From assembly GCA_001304015.1 (NCBI GenBank), contig LJUY01000011.1:1-64000 (forward strand): a DNA stretch of 64,000 nucleotides, read 5' to 3'. The notes under the pieces were generated by a model. That model was not told where the DNA came from and ran no database searches. It saw only the letters and a list, made by a program, of their open reading frames with translations. Source of the stretch: a candidate division Zixibacteria bacterium SM23_81. GTDB taxonomy: Bacteria > SM23-81. The stretch's first letter is position 1. Each line of letters opens with the position of its first letter. Positions 19,444-28,979 of this stretch are shown here, piece after piece. Made by a program: the position numbers and the translations under genes.

Positions 19444-22400
19444 GGGAGAGAATCGCTCCTATCTGGGCTAAAATCTGTTCATCGCTATAATGTCTCATGA
19501 AGATGCATCCCGATGGGCAGGTGGCTCCGCAGGCTCCGCATCCCTTACACAACACCTCGTTCACCGTCATGATTCCTTTGTCCTCATCGAAGCTCAAAGC
19601 GCCATACTCACACACCGCCTCACAGAGGCGACATCCTGAGCAGAGATCCTCATCTATCACGGCAGTGATGGGCTCAATCCGCACCCTTCCCCTGGCCATG
19701 GGTGCGATGGCCGAGGCGGCTGCTCCCTTGGCCTGAGCCACCGCGTCCGGGATATCTTTGGGACCCTGACAACAGCCCGCCAAGTAGATGCCGTCGATGG
19801 CTGTCTCCACTGGGCGCAGCTTCGGGTGGGCTTCCATCAGGAAACCGTCCGCGGAGCAACCCAGCCTCAGTAGATTAGCCACGCCCTCGGTGTTGGCATT
19901 GGGGGTCATGCCGGCGGCCAGCACCACCAGATCCACCTCCAGCTCCACCGTCTGGCCCAGGAGCGTGTCCTCAGCTCTGACCACCAACCGCTCACCCTTC
20001 TTGTAGATTTCCGAGGGGTTGCCTCGCCGATAGACCACGCCCTCCTCTTTCACTCTCACGTAGAATTCCTCGAAGCCCTTGCCAAAGGCCCTCACATCGG
20101 TGTAAAAAACGGTCACATTAGCCTCGGGGTTTTTCTCCTTTATCAGGTGGGCCTGTTTGGTCGTGGCCATGCAGCAAACACGAGAGCAGTACTCGTTACC
20201 CACCGTCTCGTCCCGGGAACCCACGCAGAGAATGAAAGCTACGTCTTTAGGCTCCCGACCTGCCACAAGGATCTTGCCCGCGGTGGGACCCGAGGGGGAG
20301 GAAAGTCTCTCGAATTCCAGGCCGGTGATGACATTTTCATACTGGCTGTATCCCAGCTCCGGCTTCACCTGGGCGTCAAACTGATCAAATCCCGTGGCCA
20401 CCACGATGGTGCCTACCTGGGTTGATACGATCTCGTCCCTGAGGGCGTGATCGATGGCTTGGGGTTCACAGACCCGTTCGCACTCCCGACATTCGCAGCA
20501 GATGCCACAGTTGAGACATCTCCCAGCCTCCTCCACGGCTTCTTTCTCGGAGTATCCTAGAGTCACCTCCGCAAATCCCGGGATTCTCTTCTTGACCGGC
20601 AGCCTGCTCTCGGCTATTCTATCCCGTTTTGGACGATGGGCCAGGCCGGGGACCTCAGTAACCACCTGGAGATTGACTTCCCTTCCCTCTCGCAAATCCA
20701 CTCCTTTGACGAACCGGTCAATGGAAATGGCGACCCGTCTGCCGGCCGCGATGGCCTCAATCACTGTGGCGGGGCCGCTGACCACGTCTCCGCCGGCGAA
20801 TACTCCCGGCATATTTGTCTCCAGGGTAACGGGATCGGCCACCAGTGTCCCCCACGAGGTGACGTCTAGAGAAGCTTTCTTGGTGACGAAGGACAGGTCC
20901 GGATATTCCCCGATGGCCACCACCACCGCATCCGCATCCAGCTGGAAATGAGATCCTTCCAGTGGAATGGGCCTCCGTCGACCGCTCTCATCCGGGGCAC
21001 CCAGCTTCATTTTCTGACATTTCAACCCCACCACTTGCCCGTCTTTCGTCAAGATCCTCACCGGGATGCCCAGAAAATGAATCCGGACGCCTTCCGCCTC
21101 GGCCTCTTTCACCTCCTCTGAATAGGCAGGCATCTCTTCTCGAGATCGCCGGTAGAGGATGGTGACCTCCTGGGCTCCCAGGCGCACGAGAGACCGTGCG
21201 GCGTCCACGGCGGCGTTGCCTCCTCCGATTACCACCATCCGTCCCTTAATCTTGATCGATCGACCGGTGTTGAGCTTCTTCAGAAGATCCAGAGCGTAAA
21301 ATACTCCTTTGGCTTTCTCCCCCGGCACCCCCAGTTTCCTCTCTCCATAAGCACCGGTGGCCAGAAAGATCGCCCGATGCCCCTGCTCAAATAGCTCTGG
21401 AACGGTGAATTCCCGCCCCAAAGCAGAATCGGTCACCAGTTCAACTCCAAATTCTGTTATATAGTCGATGTCCTCTTGGAGTGCTTCTCGGGGCAGTCGA
21501 AATGCCGGAATGCCCAGGGCCAGCATCCCACCGACCATCTTCTCCGCCTCAAACACCGAGACGGAATACCCCCAGCTGGCCAAATCCCGGGCAGCGGTCA
21601 AACCGGCGGGACCAGCTCCCACCACGGCCACCTTTCCTTTCTTCCTGGAGTTCCCCGTGCCTCTCTTTTTGGGGGGAGAGGTTTGTTTCTGAGATCCTCT
21701 TCCCTCCTGGGCGATGAATCTCTTCAGGTGGCGTATAGCGATGGGTTGGTCCAGTTCCCCCCGCTTGCATTCATTCTCGCAGGGATGGGAACAGACCCGC
21801 CCGCAGACAGAGGCAAAAGGATTGGCCTCTCTCTCCAAGGCCAGGGCCTCCTGGTACTTCCCGCAGGTGATAAGAGCAATATAGCCTTGAACGTTAACCC
21901 CTGCAGGACAGGTGGCTCGACAGGGAGGTACTCCCGTCTTCTGGATGACGAATTTGTTGGGCACTGCCTGAGGGAAGGCTCTGTAAATGGCCTTCCGGGA
22001 GGAGAGTCCCATGTCGAACTGGTTAGACACATTCACGGGACAGACCGAGGTGCACTCGTCGCAGGCGTTACACTTAACCCAATCGACGTAGGGAGCCTTT
22101 CGGCGGATCTTGACGGTAAAATTGCCCACATATCCGTCAATCTCCTCCACCTCGGAATAGGCATAAAGCTGGATATTGGGGTGTCTTTCCACCTCCACCA
22201 TCTTGGGTGTCAAGATGCACGCGGAACAGTCCAGGGTGGGAAAGGTCTTGTCCAGCTGGGCCATGTGCCCGCCGATGCTGGGGTCCTTCTCCACCAAATG
22301 AACTTTAAATCCTGCATCGGCGATGTCCAGAGCCGTTTGGATGCCAGAAATTCCTGCGCCAATGACTAAGGCCTCTGGCACAACGGGTACCTCGCGCACA

Positions 22401-22828
22401 TCCATGGGCTCCAGCAAGGCGCTCCTGGCTACAGCAGAGGCCACCAGCCTTTTGGCCTTTTCGGTGGCTTCGGTTTCATCGTCGTGAACCCAGGAGCACT
22501 GCTCTCGAATATTGGCGATTTCCAGACAGTAGGGATTCAGTCCAGCCTCCTCGAGTGTTTTCCTGAAAGTGGGCTCATGCAAACGAGGAGAACAGATAGC
22601 TGTCACGACCCTGTTGACCCCTAGCTTTTCGATGTCCTCCACAATGAGCCTCTGCCCGGGGTCCGAACAGACATAGGAGTAATCTCGGGCTATGACCACC
22701 TCCGGCAAAGAGGCGGCGAACTTCACTACCTTGGAAACATCGACGGTGGCGGCGATGTTAACGCCGCAGTGGCAGACATAAACTCCGATCTTCCGGTCGC
22801 CTCCGGCCCCTTTTTCTTTTTTCTTCAC
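19433..22828 (-). CDS. hdrA: HdrA-like protein with inserted GltD-type NAD(P)H/FAD domain and C-terminal ferredoxin
   Basis: HdrA: VYVCHCGVNIA, GAGISGIQTALDIADAGFKVHLVEKDPSIGGHMAQLDKTFPTLDCSACILTPKM; GltD: CRATCPAGVNVQGYIALI, VCGRVCSHPCENECKRG, GPAGLTAARDLASWGYSVSVFEAE; ends CSGCRLCEAVCEYGA / CKGCGACGATCPSG. GTG 22828 preceded by ggaggagaag. Confidence 0.9.
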   Translation of the reverse strand: MKKKEKGAGGDRKIGVYVCHCGVNIAATVDVSKVVKFAASLPEVVIARDYSYVCSDPGQRLIVEDIEKLGVNRVVTAICSPRLHEPTFRKTLEEAGLNPYCLEIANIREQCSWVHDDETEATEKAKRLVASAVARSALLEPMDVREVPVVPEALVIGAGISGIQTALDIADAGFKVHLVEKDPSIGGHMAQLDKTFPTLDCSACILTPKMVEVERHPNIQLYAYSEVEEIDGYVGNFTVKIRRKAPYVDWVKCNACDECTSVCPVNVSNQFDMGLSSRKAIYRAFPQAVPNKFVIQKTGVPPCRATCPAGVNVQGYIALITCGKYQEALALEREANPFASVCGRVCSHPCENECKRGELDQPIAIRHLKRFIAQEGRGSQKQTSPPKKRGTGNSRKKGKVAVVGAGPAGLTAARDLASWGYSVSVFEAEKMVGGMLALGIPAFRLPREALQEDIDYITEFGVELVTDSALGREFTVPELFEQGHRAIFLATGAYGERKLGVPGEKAKGVFYALDLLKKLNTGRSIKIKGRMVVIGGGNAAVDAARSLVRLGAQEVTILYRRSREEMPAYSEEVKEAEAEGVRIHFLGIPVRILTKDGQVVGLKCQKMKLGAPDESGRRRPIPLEGSHFQLDADAVVVAIGEYPDLSFVTKKASLDVTSWGTLVADPVTLETNMPGVFAGGDVVSGPATVIEAIAAGRRVAISIDRFVKGVDLREGREVNLQVVTEVPGLAHRPKRDRIAESRLPVKKRIPGFAEVTLGYSEKEAVEEAGRCLNCGICCECRECERVCEPQAIDHALRDEIVSTQVGTIVVATGFDQFDAQVKPELGYSQYENVITGLEFERLSSPSGPTAGKILVAGREPKDVAFILCVGSRDETVGNEYCSRVCCMATTKQAHLIKEKNPEANVTVFYTDVRAFGKGFEEFYVRVKEEGVVYRRGNPSEIYKKGERLVVRAEDTLLGQTVELEVDLVVLAAGMTPNANTEGVANLLRLGCSADGFLMEAHPKLRPVETAIDGIYLAGCCQGPKDIPDAVAQAKGAAASAIAPMARGRVRIEPITAVIDEDLCSGCRLCEAVCEYGALSFDEDKGIMTVNEVLCKGCGACGATCPSGCIFMRHYSDEQILAQIGAILSHVR

Positions 22829-22893
22829 GCCAACTTCTCCTCCAGCGGCGAATGGGTTTCCCAATCTACCTCTTAACAAGGTCCAAAGGAGTC

Positions 22894-23373
22894 TTAGTCC
22901 TTGCTTTTCCAGGGGGTCACCCACTGGGCCACCCGCTCTTCAATCTGGCTCCTGTTTTCCTTTCTCATGGCCACAGCTAGCTGGCCGGCCACCTCGGCCT
23001 GGGGAAAAAGCATTCTCATGGTAGAAAAGGTGGCCTCCTCTCCCCGAGAAGCCATAGTACAAAACAGTGCCACCCTTTTTCCGCTCAGGTCTTGAGATTC
23101 CAAAAAGGCTCGCACGGCCGGCGCCGGTCGCGAGGCCCAGACGGGCGTGCCCACGAAAATGAGATCGTAGTCGCTGGACTGGCGCTGGAGAGGTTTCAAC
23201 TCGGTGGTCTTGTCCCGGACGGCATCCCGCCCCGAGCGAAGATAGCCCAGAAGACCCCTTCGATCCTTCTTGTCCACCAGCTCCTCGAGATCTGCCTTCA
23301 GTTCCCCAGCGATCATCTCGGCAACTTGCTTTGTGTTGCCCGTTCGAGAATAATACACTACCAGGGCTTTCAT
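22894..23373 (-). CDS. Flavodoxin
   Basis: MKALVVYYSRTGNTKQVAEMI; GTPVWASRPAPAVRAFL. Confidence 0.92.
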   Translation of the reverse strand: MKALVVYYSRTGNTKQVAEMIAGELKADLEELVDKKDRRGLLGYLRSGRDAVRDKTTELKPLQRQSSDYDLIFVGTPVWASRPAPAVRAFLESQDLSGKRVALFCTMASRGEEATFSTMRMLFPQAEVAGQLAVAMRKENRSQIEERVAQWVTPWKSKD

Positions 23374-23395
23374 AGATTCATCCTCTCAAGGCGGA

Positions 23396-24370
23396 CTAGT
23401 TCTCCTTCGCCTCGGCGATCTTCTCCGTCAAGGCCGGCACTACCTGAAACAGATCGCCGACGATGCCGTAATGGGCTACGGAGAAAATAGGCGCGTTGGG
23501 ATCTCTGTTGATGGCCACGATGGTCTCCGCGCCGCTCATCCCGGTAATATGTTGAAAAGCACCGCTTATGCCTACGGCCACATAGACTTTTGGCTTCACA
23601 GTACGACCTGACTGGCCCACCTGACGATCCGAGGACAGCCAGCCGGAGTCGGTGATGGGGCGGGAACATGCCAAAACACCACCCATGGCCTCAGCCAACC
23701 CCTCAACGATGGGCATGTTCTTCTCCTCTCTGATCCCCCGGCCCACGGAAACGATGATGTCGGCCTGGGTAATATCCACGTCACCCACCACCGCCTCTAC
23801 ATACTGGAGGAATTTCCGGCAGGTTATCTCTTCCGTCAGGGGGGAATCCACGGCCGCGATCTTACCCTTGAGATCTGATTCCTCGACGGGAAAAGCTCCC
23901 TGACGCAGGGTCACCATGCACGGCGTGCCGACGAAGGAGACCTCCGAAATTAGCTTCCCCCCATAGACCTGCCGGGTGGCCAAAGGGGCGCCATCTTTTA
24001 ATTGGATGTCCACACAGTCGGTGATTAAGGGAATTCCCAGCTGGGTGGCCAAGGGAGGGGCTAAATCCACACCAAAGGAGGTGTGTCCGATCATCGTCAA
24101 GCCCGGTTGTCTCTTCTTTATGATGTCGCCCAGGACTTTCTGGTAGGCATCAGCATTGAAATTCTCCAGTTTGGAGTCGTCCACCACCAAAACCTGATGG
24201 GCCCATTTTTTCAGAGTTTCTGAAAAAACCGCCACATCACGGCCCAAAAGCCCGGCCACCAGTTGTGCGTCAAGGGCCTGAGCCAGCTCTCTACCCTTGG
24301 AGAGCATCTCCAAGGTGACATCCCGGAGCTCTCCCATACGGTGTTCGGCCAAAACGAGAATCTCCTTCAT
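23396..24370 (-). CDS. etfA: Electron transfer flavoprotein alpha subunit
   Basis: VGRGI, GASRP-equivalent ACSRPITDSGW, GQSGRTVKPKVYVAVGISGAFQH. Confidence 0.95.
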   Translation of the reverse strand: MKEILVLAEHRMGELRDVTLEMLSKGRELAQALDAQLVAGLLGRDVAVFSETLKKWAHQVLVVDDSKLENFNADAYQKVLGDIIKKRQPGLTMIGHTSFGVDLAPPLATQLGIPLITDCVDIQLKDGAPLATRQVYGGKLISEVSFVGTPCMVTLRQGAFPVEESDLKGKIAAVDSPLTEEITCRKFLQYVEAVVGDVDITQADIIVSVGRGIREEKNMPIVEGLAEAMGGVLACSRPITDSGWLSSDRQVGQSGRTVKPKVYVAVGISGAFQHITGMSGAETIVAINRDPNAPIFSVAHYGIVGDLFQVVPALTEKIAEAKEN

Positions 24371-25168
24371 CTACACCACCCCCCTTTCCCGGAATATCTC
24401 AGCCAGCTTGGTGGATACCTCCTCCGGTGCCCCCTCCAAGATCTGAGCACCCTCTCCTTTGGGCGGGACAGACAGCCTCTCCAAAATGGTCTTTGAGCCG
24501 GCTCGGCCAACCTCATTTTCCGTCAGTCCCAGATCCTTAAGGCTCATGACTTTAATGGGCTTCTTCATGGCTTTACGAAGCCCCAATATCGAGGCATACC
24601 TGGGCTCGTTGATCCCTGTCTGGATGGTTAGGACGGCAGGCAGCTCGATTTCCAAAAGCTCATGGGTTCCCCCCTCCAACTCTCTTTCGATTTTAGCTTT
24701 ACCATCCAGAATCTGCAGGCCAGTGACCATGGTAGCGTGAGGCAGTTCTAGGAGCTCTGCCAGTGTGGCTCCCACTTGGCTGTAGCCGTCATCGCTGGCG
24801 TAACAGCCGGTCAAAACCAGATCAAATTTTATGGTTTTCAAGGCGCCTGCCAAGGTTTTCGCCGTGGCAAAGGCATCTGATTGGGCAAAGTGCTCATCCG
24901 TGAGCCTCACCGCCTCATGGGTGCCTTTGGCCAGAAGGGAGCGAATGGTCTTATCCGCCGACTCGGGGCCCATAGTGACCAGGGTTATGGTTCCCCCGAA
25001 TTTCTCTGTCAGGAGCAGAGCCTCCTCCACGGCGTAGTTGTCGGCTTCGTTTACGTCAAAGACCAACCGTTCTTTTTTGATGTCGCGTCCAGTGTCGTCC
25101 ACCATCACCTCTGCCTCTGCGGTCAGGGGAACCTGCTTCACGCAGACCACAATATCCATGATCCTCAC
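24371..25168 (-). CDS. etfB: Electron transfer flavoprotein beta subunit
   Basis: MDIVVCVKQVPLTAEAEV, NEADNYAVEEAL. Confidence 0.95.
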   Translation of the reverse strand: MRIMDIVVCVKQVPLTAEAEVMVDDTGRDIKKERLVFDVNEADNYAVEEALLLTEKFGGTITLVTMGPESADKTIRSLLAKGTHEAVRLTDEHFAQSDAFATAKTLAGALKTIKFDLVLTGCYASDDGYSQVGATLAELLELPHATMVTGLQILDGKAKIERELEGGTHELLEIELPAVLTIQTGINEPRYASILGLRKAMKKPIKVMSLKDLGLTENEVGRAGSKTILERLSVPPKGEGAQILEGAPEEVSTKLAEIFRERGVV

Positions 25169-25199
25169 CCCCTGCGTAGGTGGGAAATGCTATAAGCAA

Positions 25200-25583
25200 A
25201 CATGAATCGTGATTCGTGAATCGTTAATCGTTGATCGTGAGAAAACCGGGGTACGGGGACCGGGAAAATCCAAGACTCGAGATTCGAGAGGAAAATCCAA
25301 GACTCGAGATTCGAGATTCGTGATTTGTGAAAATCATAGTGGCAATTGGCAATGGCAGTCCCCTACCCCCAACCATCCCAGTAGGCAGTAGGCAGGAAGC
25401 AGGAGGCAGTGAAAGACGAGTGGCAGTTGGTATTGGGGAGCGGGGCAAATCTAAAATCTCAAATCTTCAATTTTCAATCTTCAATGCCTTTTTACATCGA
25501 TTCTCGAATCTCGATCCACGATTCACGATTCTCGTGTCTCGGCTTTTCAAGGATCAATCGAACTTCTCCAATAATCCGGGCTA
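25200..25583 (-). repeat. Intergenic mosaic repeat, copy C
   Basis: Minus-sense: attattggagaagttcgattgatccttgaaaag lead block, gaatcgtgaatcgtggatcgagattcgag arm, ggcagt/tgcc words, cccggtccccgtaccccggttttctcacgatcaacgattaacgattcacgaatcacgattc arm. Confidence 0.88.
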
Positions 25584-26583
25584 GAGAGCCGTCTCCACAA
25601 TCTCGATGAGATCTAGAACCCGAATTTTTTCCTCATTCCCGGTGGTTTTCACGGCGTCCTCAAGGGTTAGCAAACATCTCCCGGTTTCGATCCAGCTCCG
25701 CGAACTCCAGACCGGGTATCTTCCCCAAGATGCCGCGAGGCTCCTCGAAGATGTCGTTCTGCTTACCCAGAAAACAGGGATCATGATAAGTCACCCGCCA
25801 CCCCAGCTCTTTGGAGAAGCTCAGCCGTTCCTCCTGGATGAGCTCCCAGATGACCTGCGTATAGTGGCGGACATCGCCCTCGAATGGGGAGTACTCATTT
25901 TTAAAGACATTGAAACAATGGGGCGATGTGGTCATCAGCTGACGGGCACCACGTTCCTGGAAAAGCTTCAGGTTGTTCTCCTTCAACTCCTCGAACAGCC
26001 CCTCCTCACCCATACGTCGGACCTCGTTGCCACAGCAGGACTCCTCGATGCCTAGGATGCCAAAGGCGACGCCGGCTTTCTCCAGCACCTTCACCATCGC
26101 CCGGGCCAATTTCTGCAACCGGGGATCGTAGGCCACAGTGCATCCGACGTAATAGACCAAATCTAGCTTAGCCTTCGGGTCTGCTTCCCTGACCTTCAGG
26201 TCAGCGGCCCAATCGTTCCGCTTCTCCCTGGGCTTTCCCCAGGGATTGCCGTGGAGAAAGGTGCTCTCCAGAGCATCTCGCATGGTGGGTTGAATCCGCC
26301 CGCTCTCGATAAGCTGGCTGCGAACCTGGATGATCACATCCAAGGGCTTGATACCCTTGGGGCAGCGCGAGCTGCAGGTCATGCAGGTGGTGCATTGCCA
26401 AAGCTCGCTCTCCTCGGAATTGAAGGCCAGAGATGGCTGCAGAAGAATCTCGTTAAGAAGACCTCTGACGTTCAGGACGGAGTTTGTGGATACGGGGCAA
26501 CCCGCCGTGCACTTCCCGCACTGAACACATCGCAGCACACGATGCGCGCTGACAAGCTCTGGAGAAGAAACCTGAACTTCCAT
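25581..26583 (-). pseudogene. HdrD/GlpC-like Fe-S oxidoreductase, C-terminal CCG domain disrupted by apparent deletion plus frameshift
   Basis: Frame 1 (25660-26583): CVQCGKCTAGCP, CTTCMTCSSRCP, CCG1 ESCCGNEV, CCG2 start DPCFLGKQNDIFEEPRGIL...ELDRNREM then stop; the C-terminus LEDAVKTTGNEEKIRVLDLIEIVE resumes in another frame (25581-25784). Confidence 0.8.
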
Positions 26584-26618
26584 ATCTGTCCTCTCTCGTT
26601 GAGAGACACCAAAGACGG

Positions 26619-27752
26619 TTATCTCACAAGCTCCCTGGCGATGACCAGCCTCTGGATCTCTGAGGTGCCCTCGCCGATCTCGCAGAGTCGGACATCCCGA
26701 TAGTACCGCTCCAAGGGAAAATTTTCCATGTAGCCCCGGCCACCGAAAATCTGCATGGCCTGGTGGGTCACCAGGAAGCCCACTTCGGAAGCGTACAGCT
26801 TGGCCATGGCCGACTCTTTGGTGAACTTTTGTCCCCCATCCTTTAGCCTTGCAGCCAGGTAGATAAGCTGCCGAGCCGCCTCCACCTGGGTGGCCATGTC
26901 GGCTAATTTCCACTGGATGGCCTGAAACTGGCCGATAGGCCGTCCAAATTGCACCCGCTCCTTGGCCCGTTCGATGCTCTTATCCAGAGCCCCCTGAGCG
27001 ATGCCCAGAGCCATGGCTCCGATGCTGATCCTGCCCCCGTCTAGAGTGATCATGAACTGCTTAAATCCCTCTCCCTCTCTGCCCAGGAGATTCTCTTTAG
27101 GCACGCGCAGATCCTGGAAAAAAAGCTCGGCAGTATCGGCGCCCCGCAACCCCAACTTGTTCTCCTTCTTCCCCACCGAAAGTCCCGGCATCCCCTTTTC
27201 CAGAATAAATGAGCTGATGCCTTTCGTCCTCGGCTCTGATCCGGTCCTGGCCGTGATGACGAAGGTCTCGGCGACGCTGGCATTGGTGATGAAACACTTG
27301 GAGCCTTCGATGACGTAAGAATCACCATCCAAGACGGCTGTGGTCTTGGTGGCCCCAGCATCTGATCCCGCCTCCGGTTCCGTCAAACCGAAGGCACCAA
27401 GCGATGTGCCTCGAGCAAGGGGGGGGACATATTTTTTCTTCTGATCCTCCGTTCCAAACAGAAGGATTGGCGCGATGGCCAAGGAGTTGTGGGCGGCCAC
27501 GGTGATCCCAGTGGAGCCGCAGGCCCGGGAGATCTCTTCCACGGCGATGGCATAGCTGACAGTGTCCAACCCCAGGCCCCCATATTCCGGGGGATAGTTG
27601 ACGCCCATGATGCCCATGGCAGCCAGCTTGCGAATAACATTCCAGGGGAATTCTCCCTTTTGATCGATCTCAGCGGCTATGGGTTCGAGCTCCCGGAGGA
27701 CAAAATCGCGCATTCTCTGACGGAAAGTGACCTGTTCCGATGTCAGATTCAC
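26619..27752 (-). CDS. Acyl-CoA dehydrogenase
   Basis: GAFGLTEPEAGSDAGATKT, FGGRGYMENFPLERYYRDVRLCEIGEGTSEIQRLVIAREL. Confidence 0.95.
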   Translation of the reverse strand: MNLTSEQVTFRQRMRDFVLRELEPIAAEIDQKGEFPWNVIRKLAAMGIMGVNYPPEYGGLGLDTVSYAIAVEEISRACGSTGITVAAHNSLAIAPILLFGTEDQKKKYVPPLARGTSLGAFGLTEPEAGSDAGATKTTAVLDGDSYVIEGSKCFITNASVAETFVITARTGSEPRTKGISSFILEKGMPGLSVGKKENKLGLRGADTAELFFQDLRVPKENLLGREGEGFKQFMITLDGGRISIGAMALGIAQGALDKSIERAKERVQFGRPIGQFQAIQWKLADMATQVEAARQLIYLAARLKDGGQKFTKESAMAKLYASEVGFLVTHQAMQIFGGRGYMENFPLERYYRDVRLCEIGEGTSEIQRLVIARELVR

Positions 27753-27802
27753 CCTGAATCTCCCCTCATGTTAAAGGAACTAAGGCCCCAGAGCAGGCAC
27801 CA

Positions 27803-28942
27803 TCACCGCAGCAATCCTCTGGCGATGACCATCCTCTGCGCCTCTGAAGTTCCCTCGTAGATCTCGGTCAGCCGCGCATCTCGGAAATACCGCTCCACGG
27901 CATAATCCTTCATATACCCATACCCACCGTGGATTTGAAGGGCTTTTGTGCATACCCAGGTGGCCGTTTCCGAGGCGAAGAGCTTAGCCATGGAGGCCTC
28001 AGTGCTGAATCTAACCCCCTGCTCTTTAATGTGGGCGGCGCGATGGGTGAGCAGACGAGCAGCCTCGATCCGGGTGGCCATATCGGCCAACATGAACTGG
28101 ATGGCCTGAAATTGGCAGATGGGACGGCCGAACTGCTGCCGTTGCTTGGAGTACTGGACCGCCTCGTCAAAAGCCGCCTGGGCGATGCCCACGGCCTGGG
28201 CGGCGATGCTGATCCGTCCTGAATCCAGGGCCGTAAAGGCAATCTTTAGACCCTGCCCCTCCTCCCCGATGCGGTTTTCCTTGGGCACCCGGCAATTCTC
28301 GAAGACCAATTCGCTGACGTTCGCTGCCCGCATGCCCATCTTCTTCTCCCGGGAGCCCACGGAGAAACCGGGGTTACCCTTTTCCACTACAAGACAGCAA
28401 AGCCCCTTGGCCTTGAGCTCTTTGTTGGTAGATGCGAACAACAGGACCGTCCCGGCTAGACCGCCGTTGGTGATAAAGGTCTTAGTCCCGTTGACCACGT
28501 AATGGTCTCCGTCCAACACGGCAGTGGTTTGGACGTTGCCAGCATCCGTCCCAGCCTCCGGCTCGGTGAGGGCGTAGGATCCTATCTTCTCTCCTTTGGC
28601 CAGGGGGGGCAGAAATTTTTTCTTCTGCTCGTCGCTGGCGAACTCGGTGAATATGCCACAAACCAAAGAGTTATTCACGGCCACGGTCACGGCGGTGGAG
28701 GCATCGGCCCTGGCGATCTCCTCGATGGCCACCGCATAACTCACCGCGTCCAGACCAGCGCCTCCCAGATCCTCAGGCACCATCATCCCCATGAACCCGA
28801 GAGAGCCCAGCTCTTGGAGGATCTCTGGCGGAATTTCCTCATCCTCCTCGAATTTCGCCGCTTGTGGTTTCAACTGCTCCTGAGCGAATTTGGCAGCCAG
28901 CTCTTTGATCATCTGCTGGTCTTCGGTCAGGTCTACGTTCAT
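27803..28942 (-). CDS. Acyl-CoA dehydrogenase (paralogue)
   Basis: GSYALTEPEAGTDAGNVQT, HGGYGYMKDYAVERYFRDARLTEIYEGTSEAQRMVIARGL; ATG 28942. Confidence 0.95.
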   Translation of the reverse strand: MNVDLTEDQQMIKELAAKFAQEQLKPQAAKFEEDEEIPPEILQELGSLGFMGMMVPEDLGGAGLDAVSYAVAIEEIARADASTAVTVAVNNSLVCGIFTEFASDEQKKKFLPPLAKGEKIGSYALTEPEAGTDAGNVQTTAVLDGDHYVVNGTKTFITNGGLAGTVLLFASTNKELKAKGLCCLVVEKGNPGFSVGSREKKMGMRAANVSELVFENCRVPKENRIGEEGQGLKIAFTALDSGRISIAAQAVGIAQAAFDEAVQYSKQRQQFGRPICQFQAIQFMLADMATRIEAARLLTHRAAHIKEQGVRFSTEASMAKLFASETATWVCTKALQIHGGYGYMKDYAVERYFRDARLTEIYEGTSEAQRMVIARGLLR

Positions 28943-28979
28943 ATTTCCTCCCTTGTGGGATGCCACCGAATGGATCCCA

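Noticed and set aside
21476-22369. 297-aa ORF opposite hdrA
   Set aside because: Shadow ORF; hdrA motifs on the minus strand are clear.
25200-25583. Possible CRISPR array from repeated GAATCGTGAATCG words
   Set aside because: Words are short, degenerate and contiguous, with no constant-length unique spacers and no cas genes in the window.
25660-25784. Programmed frameshift in the hdrD-like gene
   Set aside because: A simple shift would not restore the missing CCG/CPxC block; a deletion or misassembly fits better.
26584-26913. N-terminal 110-aa extension of the hdrD-like ORF
   Set aside because: Overlaps the acyl-CoA dehydrogenase coding sequence in another frame; real start is ATG 26583.
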